This document shows, in pieces, positions 23,788 through 34,410 of a DNA stretch of 64,000 nucleotides. The notes beneath the pieces were generated by a model, which saw nothing but the letters and a program-made list of their open reading frames with translations, did not search any database and was not told where the DNA came from. A program made the translations under genes and the position numbers. The stretch is taken from contig LLEY01000226.1 in assembly GCA_001414485.1 (NCBI GenBank), positions 1 to 64,000 of the forward strand. Reading direction: 5' to 3'. This DNA is from Calycina herbarum (taxonomy: Eukaryota; Ascomycota; Leotiomycetes; Helotiales; Pezizellaceae). The stretch's first letter is position 1. Every line of letters starts with the position of its first letter.

Positions 23788-24818
23788 GATTGCGGTTGTA
23801 TGTAGGTAGGTCTGAATAGACTCAAATTTCTCTTTCTCGATCGATTTTGTGTGTGACGGTTACCGGACCAGGCGATGCGACATGTGACATGCAGAATGAA
23901 CGTTCAGGCGTAGTGGTGAGAATGGAGAGACCAGAAGGAGATGGAGGTTTGTGGACTTTGCTAGCGGGGCATTCGACGGAATCGGGGGGAGGGTTTAGCC
24001 GTTGCTACTGAAGTATGGACTGCAAGGTTTCCGCGGTATGCGAAATGGTTGCAGCTCGAGAGGCGGCTGGTGTCTGAGGTCGTTGGCGTGGGGTGTGAGA
24101 TACATATAACGCAGATGTATCTGTTGACGTGCTGATGGGTAGGTTGAGGTGGTCGAGGAAGGTTGGCTTCCTATTGCGAGAAGAGGGGGGCGAGGTCTTG
24201 AGAGACGTGCCAGAATTCGATTTCGATGACGAAGATCGGATGGGTGGGGAGGAGTTGGTGTTTGGGGAGCACAGTTGCTGAGCAGAGCAGATCGGTTCTG
24301 AGATAATACAGAACAGGGTGGTAAGGCAGCGAGGTTTGAATTTGATGTGTTGTTGTCTTGTGGGTGAAAGACGTGGTGGTGGAAGAAGGAGGAAGAGCAG
24401 GGACTGACCAGAGATTTTGAGGCAGGCACCAAGGGCACGGCCATAACGTGAATGGAAAAGCGGCGCACCTGCCTCGTGGAAGTACTAAATGAACATATAT
24501 GACTAGATATTACCTAAATTGGTCAGTCATTTTTTATTTTAACATTACACCATAATTAGGAACAATAATTCCAGAAAATCAAGTAAATGGGGTCAAAGTA
24601 TAGATTTAAAGTATTCTCTGCATACTTTTACACAAATATATTGAAGTTGTGCCGCTTCTAGCAGCGGCAGGTGGATTCAAAGCCGGCAGCCGAGCGCTTA
24701 CTTTGTGCGAAACCTGGAACGCCGAAAACTCCAAGTGCAACAGCCACAATGGACTAACTCGCCAAACCAGAACAAAGGTAAACAAAGATTGATGTTTTTT
24801 TCAAGCACAATCACCATC
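23788..24818. other. Divergent intergenic region between eIF5 and ATG10
   Basis: About 1 kb between divergently transcribed genes. An open minus-strand frame at 23995-24468 has Ser/Pro-rich composition and no motif; I treat it as non-coding. The region should hold promoters for both genes. Confidence 0.4.
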
Positions 24819-25679
24819 ATGTCTCATCAACATGATTACCGCCAGTGGCCTTTTCTCACCGAAGAAGAGTTCAACCTTGCATGTGCCTTTCTCGACCAGC
24901 GATATATCAGAGCCCAACTAGGTCCTACCCGGAAGATCTTCAAAGTTAATTCTAGGCGAACTGCGACCACGGGAGGACTTTATATTGAAATTCTTCGAAT
25001 CCTACAACTTTCCAATGATGAGGACGAGTTGTCACTGGCGCTGGCAAAATTGAGTGGTGGAGATGGTCATGAAGAAATGGATGTAGATTTAGCAAACGAA
25101 GAAGCTGATGAGGTATGATTTATATTTCTAGTACATGTCACTTATTTTGATCCAAAACCTGCAACTAAAAATGATCTAGGAAGCACTTCGCCCTCAAGTT
25201 CATGATGGCCCTCCCGGTTACAGTCTCTACTCACACCAACCATATGTCACGTATGAAATACATCTACACCCTACTTACAGAATGCCTACTCTGTGGTTTA
25301 CCTTGCACGATCTTCCAATGTCAGACCCAACATTTGATCTCGACTCAGTTTACCGATATCTCGTGCCGCAAGAGTACAAAACTCAACTTCGAGCAGCTGG
25401 ATTCACAGGTGGGATTTCTGCCGCGGTAAGCACCAAAAATCATTAGCCTGCCCTCAATTGCCTTGAATGTCGACGTTTGATGAAAAAAAATACTGATTCA
25501 CGTCTTAGCCACACCCTGTAACTGATGTTCCAGCCTTCTTCATCCATCCGTGTCAAACGAAGGAAGCTATGGAGAACTTTAATATCCCCTTGGACAAATA
25601 CCTTATGGTTTGGATCGGGTTAGTTGGAGGCTGCGTGGGTTTGTGGGTACCTCCAGAAATGGCGAAGGATGAAGAGTAG
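24819..25679 (+). CDS. ATG10: Autophagy E2-like enzyme Atg10
   Basis: Exons 24819-25112, 25180-25425 and 25509-25679, both introns phase 0, giving 236 residues. The protein has the family layout: an N-terminal helix (WPFLTEEEFNLACAFL), a central beta sheet with YVTYEIHLHPTYRMPTLWF, GGISAAPHPVTDVPAFF, and the active-site motif HPCQT with the catalytic Cys at about residue 195, followed by LDKYLMVWIGLVGGCVGLWVP. Atg10 is the E2-like enzyme that transfers Atg12 from Atg7 to Atg5 during autophagosome formation in the cytosol. Met at 24819 is chosen because it starts the conserved helix. The exon structure keeps the frame without gaps. Confidence 0.9.
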
Positions 25680-25903
25680 AGGTGATTTGATACCCCTAAA
25701 AACTAACCTCGGATGGATAATGGACCAAAAGTTTCCCACAATAATGAATCGGTAATCACAGAGCTTTTGTATATGGCTCGACCTTGTATTATTTAGCTTG
25801 TTTCTCTTGCCTGCCTGCTGGTATCTTCGTTCACCTGAGAAGTATTTTGTGGGCCATATCCTACTCCAAACGCCATTTTCAGCAAATTCCGAATTTGTTG
25901 ACC

Positions 25904-26622
25904 CTAATCATCGTCACTGTCTTCCTCCATCGCAACATCTTCATCGCTGCCCTCTTCCTCTTCCTCTTCCTCCTCCTCCTCCTCATCTCTTCTCCGCTTT
26001 TGTCCTGCAACGCTCGTGGTTGGGCTTCTCGCATCCTCCATGGCATGGTCTGCTGCTCCTGGTGGAGGCTTCAATGTTCCTGGGGCCGTAGAAGTGGCAT
26101 TTGCTGTGGTGGAGGCTGATGGGGGAGCATTGAAAATACTCTGTTGCAAGGCAGTTGCGGTAACAGCCCCGGCAGCGGCAGAAGGCATATGAAATGTTCC
26201 GTCTAACTTCGCAATCGCATCCGATTTTGATTTTGCATACTGTATTTGCTACAAGGGGCCCACGCATTAGATATAAAATTCTAATTTCTCCGGGGTGAAC
26301 AAGAGGCTTACCATTTCTCGCCCAAAGAACTCAAATCCTTGCAAGTCTCTCATTGCTTGAGTTGACGTTTGGATATCTCGGTAGACAATATGAGCTTGCC
26401 CTCGCATCTTTGCTGTCCGAAGGGCGACTACATCGAGTACTGGGCCATATGTGGAGAAAAGGGAGTAGAGAGACTTGCGCAAGTCCTCCTTCTGGATTTT
26501 CGATGACGGGAGGTTCGTGACATAGAGTCTAAGGCAATTGATTAGCTTCGAACCCTGGAAACAATATCAAATTTGACTTACGATGAGTTTGGCGCGTACG
26601 TGGGTATCTTTTTTTCTGGCAT
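25904..26622 (-). CDS. U1A/U2B''-type snRNP RRM protein
   Basis: Exons 26622-26582, 26528-26312 and 26248-25904 give 200 residues. The single RRM (about 14-90) has RNP2 LYVTNLP and RNP1-like RGQAHIVY. The start MPEKKIPTYAPNSS and the exit QIQYAKSKSDAIAKLDGTF are hallmarks of the U1A/U2B'' family. A linker with Pro/Ala and a very acidic C-terminus (KRRRDEEEE run, EDVAMEEDSDDD) follow. The yeast and human proteins with a second C-terminal RRM are U1A/U2B''; this one has only the first, so it resembles the short U2B'' (Msl1-like) form. It binds a U2 (or U1) snRNA loop in the spliceosome. Introns are 53 and 63 nt. It is convergent with ATG10 (224-bp gap) and divergent from ARPC1. Confidence 0.9.
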
Positions 26623-26852
26623 TGTGAAGTTGTTGAATGAGGGGTGGATTGCGGGGAGCTCTCATCGTTGCTTGAGCTTGACCTGATAAACTATTCGAAT
26701 TTGAGTGTTGGCGCCCGAAATACAAGGCTGAAAACCCCCCCACCATTTGGGCTGCCCACCAGAAATCCCCGTAGCAAGTTACCTTCATCACCCGATTTCC
26801 TTCACCAACCATCGATAGTAGAGAGCTCCTCCTATCGCAATCAACAAACGCA
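26623..26852. promoter_or_regulatory. Shared divergent promoter, snRNP gene / ARPC1
   Basis: Only 230 bp separate the two start codons (26622 minus, 26853 plus), so the genes must share one bidirectional promoter region. No TATA box is obvious. Confidence 0.55.
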
Positions 26853-28049
26853 ATGGCTCCACCTGAGGTTCATCACCTGTTTCACCAGCCCATTGCTGAC
26901 CACTCCTTCTCCGCCGATAAGCAAACGTTGGCTGTTGCGAGAGACACCAGTGTTGAGCTCTACGGACGAACTGGCAGCGGTTTCTCCTTGAAGGATGAGT
27001 TGAAGGGACATGATAAAACAGTCACTAGTGTGGATATTGCGTTGAGCAGTGGCCGAATTGTGACATGCTCCCAAGGTATTAAAGACCTGTGCTCCATCTC
27101 ACTTATTCTATTTATGCTAATAAATCCTGCCTATAGATAGAAATGCCTTGGTCTGGGAACCATCCCCAACTGGATACAAGCCAACCCTCGTCCTCCTCCG
27201 AATTAATCGTGCTGCAACATTCGTACGTTGGTCTCCCTCTGAGACCAAGTTTGCCGTGGGCTCCGGTGCCAGGGTTATCGCCATCTGCTATTTCGAGGAG
27301 GAAAACGACTGGTGGGTCTCGAAACATATCAAGAAGCCCATTCGAAGCACAATTACCACTGTTGCATGGCATCCCAACTCTGTCCTCCTCGCGGCTGGAT
27401 CAACAGATGCTCACGCCAGAGTATTCTCGAGTTTTATCAAGGGTGTAGATGCTAGACCAGAGCCTGGTGTTTGGGGAGAGCGTCTACCATTCAACACTGT
27501 TTGCGGAGAGTACCTCAACAACTCAGCAGGTTGGATTCATGCCGTTTCTTTCTCCCCCAGCGGAGACGCCCTTGCTTTTGCAGCCCATGATAGCAGTATC
27601 ACGGTTGTTTATCCAAATGGTGCTGATCAACCTCCTAAAGCTGTCGTCAGTGTCAGCACTCAACTCCTACCATTTATGAGTCTCATCTGGAACGGTGAGG
27701 CGGAAATCATTGCGGCTGGTTATGACTGCGAGGCATACCGATTCAAGGGCAATGAGGGCGGTTGGCAGCTGACTGGTTCTTTGGAATCCAAAGGTGGACC
27801 CGCCGAGGAGCGAGAAGAATCCGCATTCAATATGTTCAAGCAGATGGACTTGAAGGGTAAAACGAAGGATGATACCCAGTTAAAGACTGTCCACCAGAAC
27901 ACTATTAGTACCATTCGTATTTACGAAGGTCTTAATGGTGCCGTTAAGAAGTTCAGCAGTAAGCTATGCCTAGCCCATGTCTAACGAATCAATGCTAATT
28001 TATTGTAGCGAGTGGTGTGGATGGCAGAATAGTCATTTGGAATGCATAG
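26853..28049 (+). CDS. ARC40: Arp2/3 complex subunit ARPC1 (WD40)
   Basis: Exons 26853-27075, 27137-27958 and 28009-28049 give 361 residues. The sequence shows the ARPC1 WD40 propeller: HHLFHQPIADHSFSADKQTLAV, LKGHDKTVTSVDIA, DRNALVWEP, RINRAATFVRWSP, FAVGSGARVIAICYFEEEND and KHIKKPIRSTITTVAWHP. After GWIHAVSFSPSGDALAFAAHDSS it ends with HQNTISTIRIYEG and GVDGRIVIWNA. It is the propeller subunit that joins the Arp2/Arp3 pair and binds nucleation-promoting factors, supporting actin branch formation at hyphal tips and endocytic patches. The last exon is only 41 nt, which is easily missed. Length and all blades look normal. Confidence 0.95.
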
Positions 28050-28505
28050 GTAGATCAGGTATTGCCTGCGCCAGTACTTCTTTTAGACCGCCGATCTCAA
28101 TCAAGATTTCCTCCTTGGGGTATTGCTAAAAATCGCAAATTGGTGTTTTAGAACACAACTATTTTTGTCTATTTGCCCAATGAAATAGCCCACCCTCTGA
28201 TTTGCACTTTTGGTGTGTTGGTCGCTCGCCGTTGTCGTCAGACCCAACCGAGAGATATAATTCTCAAGACCAAGGTTATCTATCTCGTTGACCTACCACA
28301 GCTCTCGATTGTTACCATGAATATCATTCTAGACATAGTGATTTCTGCCAAATTGTAGCTCCAAGAGTTATCTTGGCTAATCTCTCCAGAGTTCAAACCA
28401 CTCTATGGCTCGTGACTGGCTGTCTGTCTGTTGACTTCCCGTAGAGCTCTCGTTGTCCAGCACCTCATCCAAAAGATCTTGAAAAGCAAAAGATTTCAAT
28501 CATCT

Positions 28506-30884
28506 TCAATAGATTCCCTTTTCCCGCTTCCTCTTAGATGCACCATTGCTCTTGACATCGTTTTTCCTGACATTATTTTTCTTACCAATATGCAAGATCT
28601 CTTCTTTTTCGGGACTCGATTCGATAAGTGAACTGATAAAAGGGGTTGGTTTGGTGAACGTGACCGTTTTCTTCTTTGGTCTTTGAACCGGGCTGGTGGT
28701 GATGGTGAAAGTCCGATGGTCTGTCTGCGTTGTTGATACATTTGTGACATCGCCCGATGCTGTTCTGATCGAAGCTGCGAGCGTTGGTCGAGCTGGAGAC
28801 AACTCTTCGGAGCCTGTCAAACTAGAAGAGCCACCTCTCGTAGCACGGTCTGTTCGGGCACCCATGGCATATATCTTTTCGTCTTTCTCCAAGTAACTGG
28901 ATCCATCATCTGACATGCGATATTCAAGCAGAGACGCCGTTGGTTGCTCTATTGGAAAAAATCGTGATGTGTTGCTGGTTCTTTCTCCGGGGGAAGTTTC
29001 ACGTGAAGTAGAGTTGCTCAACGACTGTTGCACAATGACGGATGATCCATGAGGCTGTCCCAAATTCGAGGCACTAGGAGCTGATTGTTGACCGAAAATA
29101 TCAATATCTTCTCCATCGCTTCCAAATACAAATTGCCTCCAAATATCATCCGCAGCGCTCTCCTCCATGACAACTGGCAATTCTGCCCTTTTTCCTGCAA
29201 TGTTCGATAAAGTACCAGTGTCATTCTGGTCAGTTACTTCAAAAATTTCCTGATTATTGTGATGCTGCTGATTTGATATCGGAGACTTCGTGTAGCTCTT
29301 ACGATCTGGTGAAAGTGAAACGAAAGAACAGGATCCACCGGCTTCATCAGATGCCATCTTCGGCAGCGGTGACGGCAATTTAAACCTGCGGCGACTTATC
29401 GGTGAAGAACCAGGTAGGCTTTGCGTGACCAATCCAGAGGTATATTCTCCGCCTACCGAATAATCATCCAAGATATCCGACACAGCATTGGTCTCTACCG
29501 TTTCCCCGAAATAGCCTGATCCTTCGGATTGGCCTACAGTTGAATGTCCGTCTGGAAGATTTGTTTCTTCGTTGTCGCCTGCTAGATCAACAGGTAAATT
29601 CGGTAGTCCAAAAGGAGTCAAATCTGCAGAAGATTCGTCAAAATAATCCACCACTGAAGCCTCCGTGGTATTATATGTTGGTCCGTAAGTAGGAGCAGCA
29701 CTGACACCAGGGCTAATAAGAGCATTTTGCTGCGCAATTGAAGAGTCTGTGTTGCTGTCGGGAATCATAGCCTCCATCCAAGTCTCCCACATGCCATTAT
29801 CTAAAGCTTCGGAACTCGGAACAGCCGGTTTGCTTCGTCCAACTTGGGCAATTGTGCTTCCAGCAACGTCCATATCGATGGAATCACTTCGGAGTATTGG
29901 AGCTACTTTACTGCTTCGGGGAATTGGATGGACGAGAGAGGCTGATGAAGGGCAAAAGAGAGGTTGTCTTTGGTGTTCTGGTGTCGCCCTAATTGCATTT
30001 GCCAGCTGAATACCCGACAGACTCTTGGAGCTGATACTCCTTGATCGCAATCCTTCATTATCAAGTAACATGATTTCGGAGGAAGAGGAGGGTTGCCGAC
30101 TGAAGAGTATTCGATGTGAACTCTGACTCCTTGTTGTTCTAGGAGCAGAACTTGAACTTAGTCCCGGGGCTTTCACCTTGCCCCCAATAGATATTTTGAC
30201 GCCAGGTATTCCCGTATTTCGTGGTGTACGCTCATGATGTTCTCGAGAGGGTGGTCGATGATGCCGATGATCCTTGGTAGCAAGATGGGACTGTTGTTTA
30301 TTGCCGTACTGTGGTCGATGGCCGTCCCTAACTTTCCTCCTCCTACCGACTGCTTGCTTGTTCTGTGACGAGACGTTCGCAACTTGTGGGGGACGCTGAA
30401 ACCCAACGCTGACCCAATCTCCCTTGAGGAGTATCTTCCGTTTCTTCTCGAACAAGGAGCCCTCCACTTCATGCTCAATGCCCCCTGAGGCCACCGACGC
30501 AGAGTGATGGTATTCTCGTTTCTCGCCGTGGGGAGTTGCATGGTTGGAGAGCTTTTCCCGCTTTACCGCAATGGCAGGATGGCGCTGAATGGCGGGAGAA
30601 TGGGAAGGATATGGTTCACCGAGAGCATTGGGTGAAAAGGAATTGGCGTGTCGCAGACTAGAGTGTCTATCGTCGCGGGCGTGGAATCGAACAGAGGGTT
30701 GTCGAGTTCGATTACTCCCTTCGTGAAGTTCGCACAGGCGATCAAGGTCTGGGTGTTTTCGCGGCGATTGCTTCTTTCCTGCGAGAATCGTGGCCTTGAC
30801 TTTCGCAAAGTGCTGTTGTTGATGATGCCTCGAGGAACCAGCACCATTAGAGTGCCTCTGTTTGGCGCCGCCGGTCCAGTTCAT
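28506..30884 (-). CDS. Conserved fungal low-complexity protein (MNWTGG N-terminus)
   Basis: A single 792-codon frame. The extreme N-terminus MNWTGGAKQRHSN and a block at about 150 (KKRKILLKGDWVSVGFQRP) recall an uncharacterised ascomycete family that I know only as hypothetical proteins. Between and after them the sequence is Ser/Pro/His-rich with many basic patches, and the C-terminal third has SPVQRPKKKTVTFTKPTPF followed by a Lys/Arg-rich tail, suggesting a nuclear, disordered protein. No enzyme domain is seen. It is convergent with ARPC1 (456-bp gap). Confidence 0.75.
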   Translation of the reverse strand: MNWTGGAKQRHSNGAGSSRHHQQQHFAKVKATILAGKKQSPRKHPDLDRLCELHEGSNRTRQPSVRFHARDDRHSSLRHANSFSPNALGEPYPSHSPAIQRHPAIAVKREKLSNHATPHGEKREYHHSASVASGGIEHEVEGSLFEKKRKILLKGDWVSVGFQRPPQVANVSSQNKQAVGRRRKVRDGHRPQYGNKQQSHLATKDHRHHRPPSREHHERTPRNTGIPGVKISIGGKVKAPGLSSSSAPRTTRSQSSHRILFSRQPSSSSEIMLLDNEGLRSRSISSKSLSGIQLANAIRATPEHQRQPLFCPSSASLVHPIPRSSKVAPILRSDSIDMDVAGSTIAQVGRSKPAVPSSEALDNGMWETWMEAMIPDSNTDSSIAQQNALISPGVSAAPTYGPTYNTTEASVVDYFDESSADLTPFGLPNLPVDLAGDNEETNLPDGHSTVGQSEGSGYFGETVETNAVSDILDDYSVGGEYTSGLVTQSLPGSSPISRRRFKLPSPLPKMASDEAGGSCSFVSLSPDRKSYTKSPISNQQHHNNQEIFEVTDQNDTGTLSNIAGKRAELPVVMEESAADDIWRQFVFGSDGEDIDIFGQQSAPSASNLGQPHGSSVIVQQSLSNSTSRETSPGERTSNTSRFFPIEQPTASLLEYRMSDDGSSYLEKDEKIYAMGARTDRATRGGSSSLTGSEELSPARPTLAASIRTASGDVTNVSTTQTDHRTFTITTSPVQRPKKKTVTFTKPTPFISSLIESSPEKEEILHIGKKNNVRKNDVKSNGASKRKREKGIY

Positions 30885-31742
30885 CGTGGAAAAAAGAGGA
30901 AATTGTGACGCGCTTGAGAATGGGCCCTAAGAAATGGTTCTTGGAGATAAAGAAGGAGGAGGAAAAAGAATGCGGGAAAGATGGGAGTGTAGTAAGGTAT
31001 GTCGCGGTTGTGTGGGGGAGAAGGGGGAGTTGATGGGCACCCGCCTTGGAACTGCGTTCAAGTCTGTGATGTGCAACATCAACCACGCAGCAAAGCACGG
31101 CGAGGTGCTTGATCAGGCTATGCTGTGGGTAGTATAGTAGCTTAGGTATGATGACTGGACAAGAAATATATTAATTTTAGAGATTAGACAAAGTCTGCTA
31201 ACGGGGTCCAAGGCTGCCCAATCCAGGCAACTGAAGACGCCATTATACATTATTTACAAGGTGTGGTGTCTCCTACCTGCCTACCTAGAGACACTGTACC
31301 TGTACTATGCCTATCTTAGATTACCTACCTAATATTTATGTGGGATTTCTACCAATTATTGACCTACAAAGAAGATACCTGCCTCTAATTGAAGCGGAAG
31401 GCTGCAGAGGGTGAGGTGTTCGGATCAACCAGGAAGGATGCATGAATTGTTGTCGTAATAGGCAATTAATTCCAGGAATAGAATGTGACTTAAGGACGTG
31501 GAGCTCATTGGTGATGATTGTGTAGCTTAGGTTGTTGGTAGAGGAGGCGTTTACATGAAAGGAGGAGTTGAAAGCGATTAGAAAAGAACTGGAGTTGGTG
31601 TTGTGATACTTGTAGCCCCAAATGAAACCCCACATCGGCTGAAAATCGGACCTTACCCCACCCCCAGAAGGAGTCACAACTTGAATTATTGAATAAAAAC
31701 GAATAAACAAACCGGGTCAGAAAGAAAAGGCAAAACCAAACA
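30885..31742. other. Intergenic region before tRNA
   Basis: No gene supported. It contains repeats of CTACCTGCC and TACCTACCTA near 31270-31330, and the upstream region of the minus-strand MNWTGG gene. Confidence 0.4.
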
Positions 31743-31840
31743 GGTGGTGTGGTGTAATGGTAGCACGTGACGTTGTGGTTCTCCTTCTGGATTATTCATT
31801 CTGTTCCGTTTCAATCTGGGTTCGATTCCCAGCACCGCCA
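31743..31840 (+). tRNA. tRNA with intron, anticodon GTG (His) by position
   Basis: The 7-bp acceptor arms GGTGGTG (31743-31749) and CACCGCC (31833-31839) pair with one G-T. The D arm GTGT/GCAC encloses AATGGTA and fits the A box TGGTGTAATGG. The T arm CTGGG/CCCAG encloses TTCGATT and fits the B box. Counting from the D arm puts TGACG as the anticodon stem and TTGTGG as the loop, giving anticodon GTG at 31775-31777. The extra 26-27 nt after position 37 would be the intron. The 3' anticodon strand pairs imperfectly, so the isotype is tentative. Confidence 0.65.
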
Positions 31841-33012
31841 GTTCAAAGACTGGGATTGAAAATGAAGATGGTTTAATTCCATCGCATTGAATACTTTTTT
31901 GCCAGTCTTGTGGGTGAGCTTATCTTGGAAATTAAGCGAGAGATTGGTTGTCAGGTCGTGGTACCCCGCTTGCTAATTTTTTTGGTTCCCAAGCGTCACT
32001 TTGCTTCTCAACTCAAGAATTGCTGTTGGTTTCAGTACTTCTTCAGATCTTTATTGTACTTGGCATCTGTTTCCAAAGAATCGCATCTTGGGCCTACACA
32101 AGGAGTTACAAAAGTTGGAGGTCCCCCGAGGTTCACGGGAATTGTTGATCCAAAGACCGTCCAAAAGACAATGCTTCGTCACTGTTCAACGTTGGACCCG
32201 CGAGCTTTGAGGTACGATGGTCGATTCGTTCCACTCAGAATGACGATAATCGTATAGGATGATGAGTAGTGTGTGACCAACTTGGCCCGGTGAGGGAGCC
32301 CTTGTTCTCCAATTCCGATTCTGCTAATTCGGTGTGGATTTGTCTTGTCGTCTTGGAGCCGGAAGCGGCGGCATATTTCATACTCTCGTCATTTAATAGG
32401 CAAGGCAAGATTATGAGAATGCGAAACCAAAAACTGCATCGGCACCTGAATTCATTTTGCAGGGTCACATAGAAAACTGCGTCGTCACAGGAGCGGCGCC
32501 ACAATTGTTGCTGCCAAGGTATGCAGCCGCGGTGACGAGATTTGCTTCTTCTGCCTGTGATAGGGCGTTGAAAACCGGAGGGGAAGCCAGCTACGAAGAG
32601 AGTTAACTGCGCCACAGCACCAGCTAATGGCACTTCGCAAGGAAAACCTGCTACTGTACAGTAACATGCAAGCAAGGACTTGCTTGGTGCAATCTTGTCT
32701 ATCCGTGGCAAGTACGGGGCTGGGCTGGTAGTGGTGAAATTATCATAACACCTGAATTTCAAGTTGTGGCGCACCATTCATTCATTGTATGACGTAGGTA
32801 CCCTTTTAGTGCCACTGGACTGGCCAGAAGCACCCGATTATCCTACATAAGGGAACCTTTACTCCTCTCTCAGTCACATCTCTCTTCTCACCAGCCAGAC
32901 AAACAAAGAACTTCACCCAGTCCAGATCAACTCGTCTCAACACCCCCAACGACTTTATACCAAAACACAAACCTCGACCTCCCAACCCACACCAAATCAC
33001 CAAACCACCAAA
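31841..33012. other. Intergenic region / PMP3 promoter
   Basis: No gene supported. An open minus-strand frame at 32235-32777 lacks motifs. The last 150 bases are C/A-rich (repeated ACCAAA, CCCACACC), typical of a highly expressed fungal gene leader before PMP3. Confidence 0.45.
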
Positions 33013-33245
33013 ATGCCTTTCACCGCTTCAGATATTTGCAAGATCATCTTGGCCGTCCTTCTGCCACCTCTAGGAGTTTTCCTCGAGCGCGGATGCGGAG
33101 CTGATTTACTCATCAACATTCTGTTGACATGTCTCGGTGTAAGTTTTTCACAGCACTCTTCTTCGATCTACCATACCAGTACTAACCCATCCCATAGTAC
33201 ATTCCTGGCATCGTTCATGCTCTGTACATCATCCTAAAGTATTGA
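33013..33245 (+). CDS. PMP3: Plasma membrane proteolipid 3
   Basis: Exon 1 33013-33138, intron with GTAAGT donor, exon 2 33198-33245, total 57 residues, the exact usual size of the family. Two transmembrane helices: IILAVLLPPLGVFLE and LLINILLTCLGYIPGIVHALYIIL. The motif PPLGVFLERGCGADLLINI is diagnostic of the PMP3/UPF0057 family. It is a small hydrophobic plasma membrane protein that affects membrane potential and salt tolerance in yeast and plants. The very short exon 2 is easily missed. The long C/A-rich leader suggests strong expression. Confidence 0.95.
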
Positions 33246-34193
33246 TCAAATCGTAAGTACTTTGCCCCTTTAACATTCCCCCAATCCCCAAGTTCTGGCA
33301 GGTATACGTCACACTCTGGGGAATCCCTGACTCCACCCTGACTCAAAAATAATGTAGTGGCTAACACAACACCAACAGAGTACGATGCAAAACTTGAAAG
33401 TCGATGATCAACAATACGAGAAACCGAACTTCAAGCCTCCCTACACCGCTCCCCTCACAAATAATGACCAGGCAAGATCCGACTCACACCTCTTGTCCAC
33501 CTCACGAATTTCCCGGTGTTAGCGCCTGCATCGTCACCCTCTTGTCTCTGGAACTTGGCACGGATAATTCGGAACGAATGATGGAAAACCGGTCTGCCGA
33601 GCACAACATTCCCATGCACACACAACTGGGATTCCGATCGAGATTGGGAAGGGAAGGAACGAGCAGGGGGTTTTTCTTTTTCATTTTCTCATGATTGCAT
33701 GCTTCTGGGGGAATAATTTTCGGCGTGCTTTTTTTCCCAAGTCGTATGTCTACGGACTGCGACATTCGATGGTTTCAGGGGCGCATTATTGTACAACAAT
33801 AAACATTGGGACCGGACGAATCTTGATACCCCTTCAACAATCAGATTATCTCTTGTAAATGTGTTGCGTGAATGCGTTTGTGATTGTCCACCTGTTGTGC
33901 TACGATGTTTACCAGTTGGCTGTAATACAACCAGAGCTAACTATTATTGTGTACCATCACACCATTCTTCCTACGTCATGGTATTTTCTGTTCTCAGATT
34001 TGATTTGAATTGAATTATCTAAAAGCTGGTCACATCATCGGGCTTAGATATCTCGGCCCGAGCATCCCGAGTCCGGTAAACATTCGGAACTCGGCATTCT
34101 TACTACTGAACCTCCTCCCTTGATTCGGACGAAAGAGAGCTTTGCTAGTTCTGGAAACCAATCTCATAATTTGCAGCTGCAAGCGACAGAATA
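33246..34193. other. Intergenic region / PMP3 3' region
   Basis: Holds the PMP3 3' untranslated region. No further gene is supported. Confidence 0.4.
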
Positions 34194-34267
34194 AAGCCGT
34201 CTTTGGAAGGACCGTTTTTGGAAAGGACTTTTTTGGAAAGACCGTTTTTAGAAAGACCGTCTTTGGA
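34194..34267 (+). repeat. Five-copy 15-bp tandem repeat
   Basis: Units are close to AAGACCGTTTTTGGA: 34194-34207 (14 nt), 34208-34222, 34223-34237, 34238-34252 and 34253-34267. In one plus frame they read as a pentapeptide repeat close to KTVFG, and that frame stays open to 34412-34414, overlapping the next start codon, but it has no ATG before the repeat. Confidence 0.85.
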
Positions 34268-34410
34268 AATTCCTTTATTCCATGCATCCATCTCTGTCTC
34301 CATCTCTGTCTATATATTGTCCATGTAGGTAGGCAAAGTACCCAAGCACTGTCCCTTCCCAAGACAAGACAATATTCCTCTTCCGATAGCTTTATTTCTC
34401 TCTCACAACA

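Noticed and set aside
23174..23805. Plus-strand frames of 78-180 codons over the eIF5 gene
   Set aside because: Antisense shadows of a clearly conserved gene.
32235..32777. 180-codon minus-strand frame
   Set aside because: No motif, splice signal or composition supporting coding; lies in the PMP3 upstream region.
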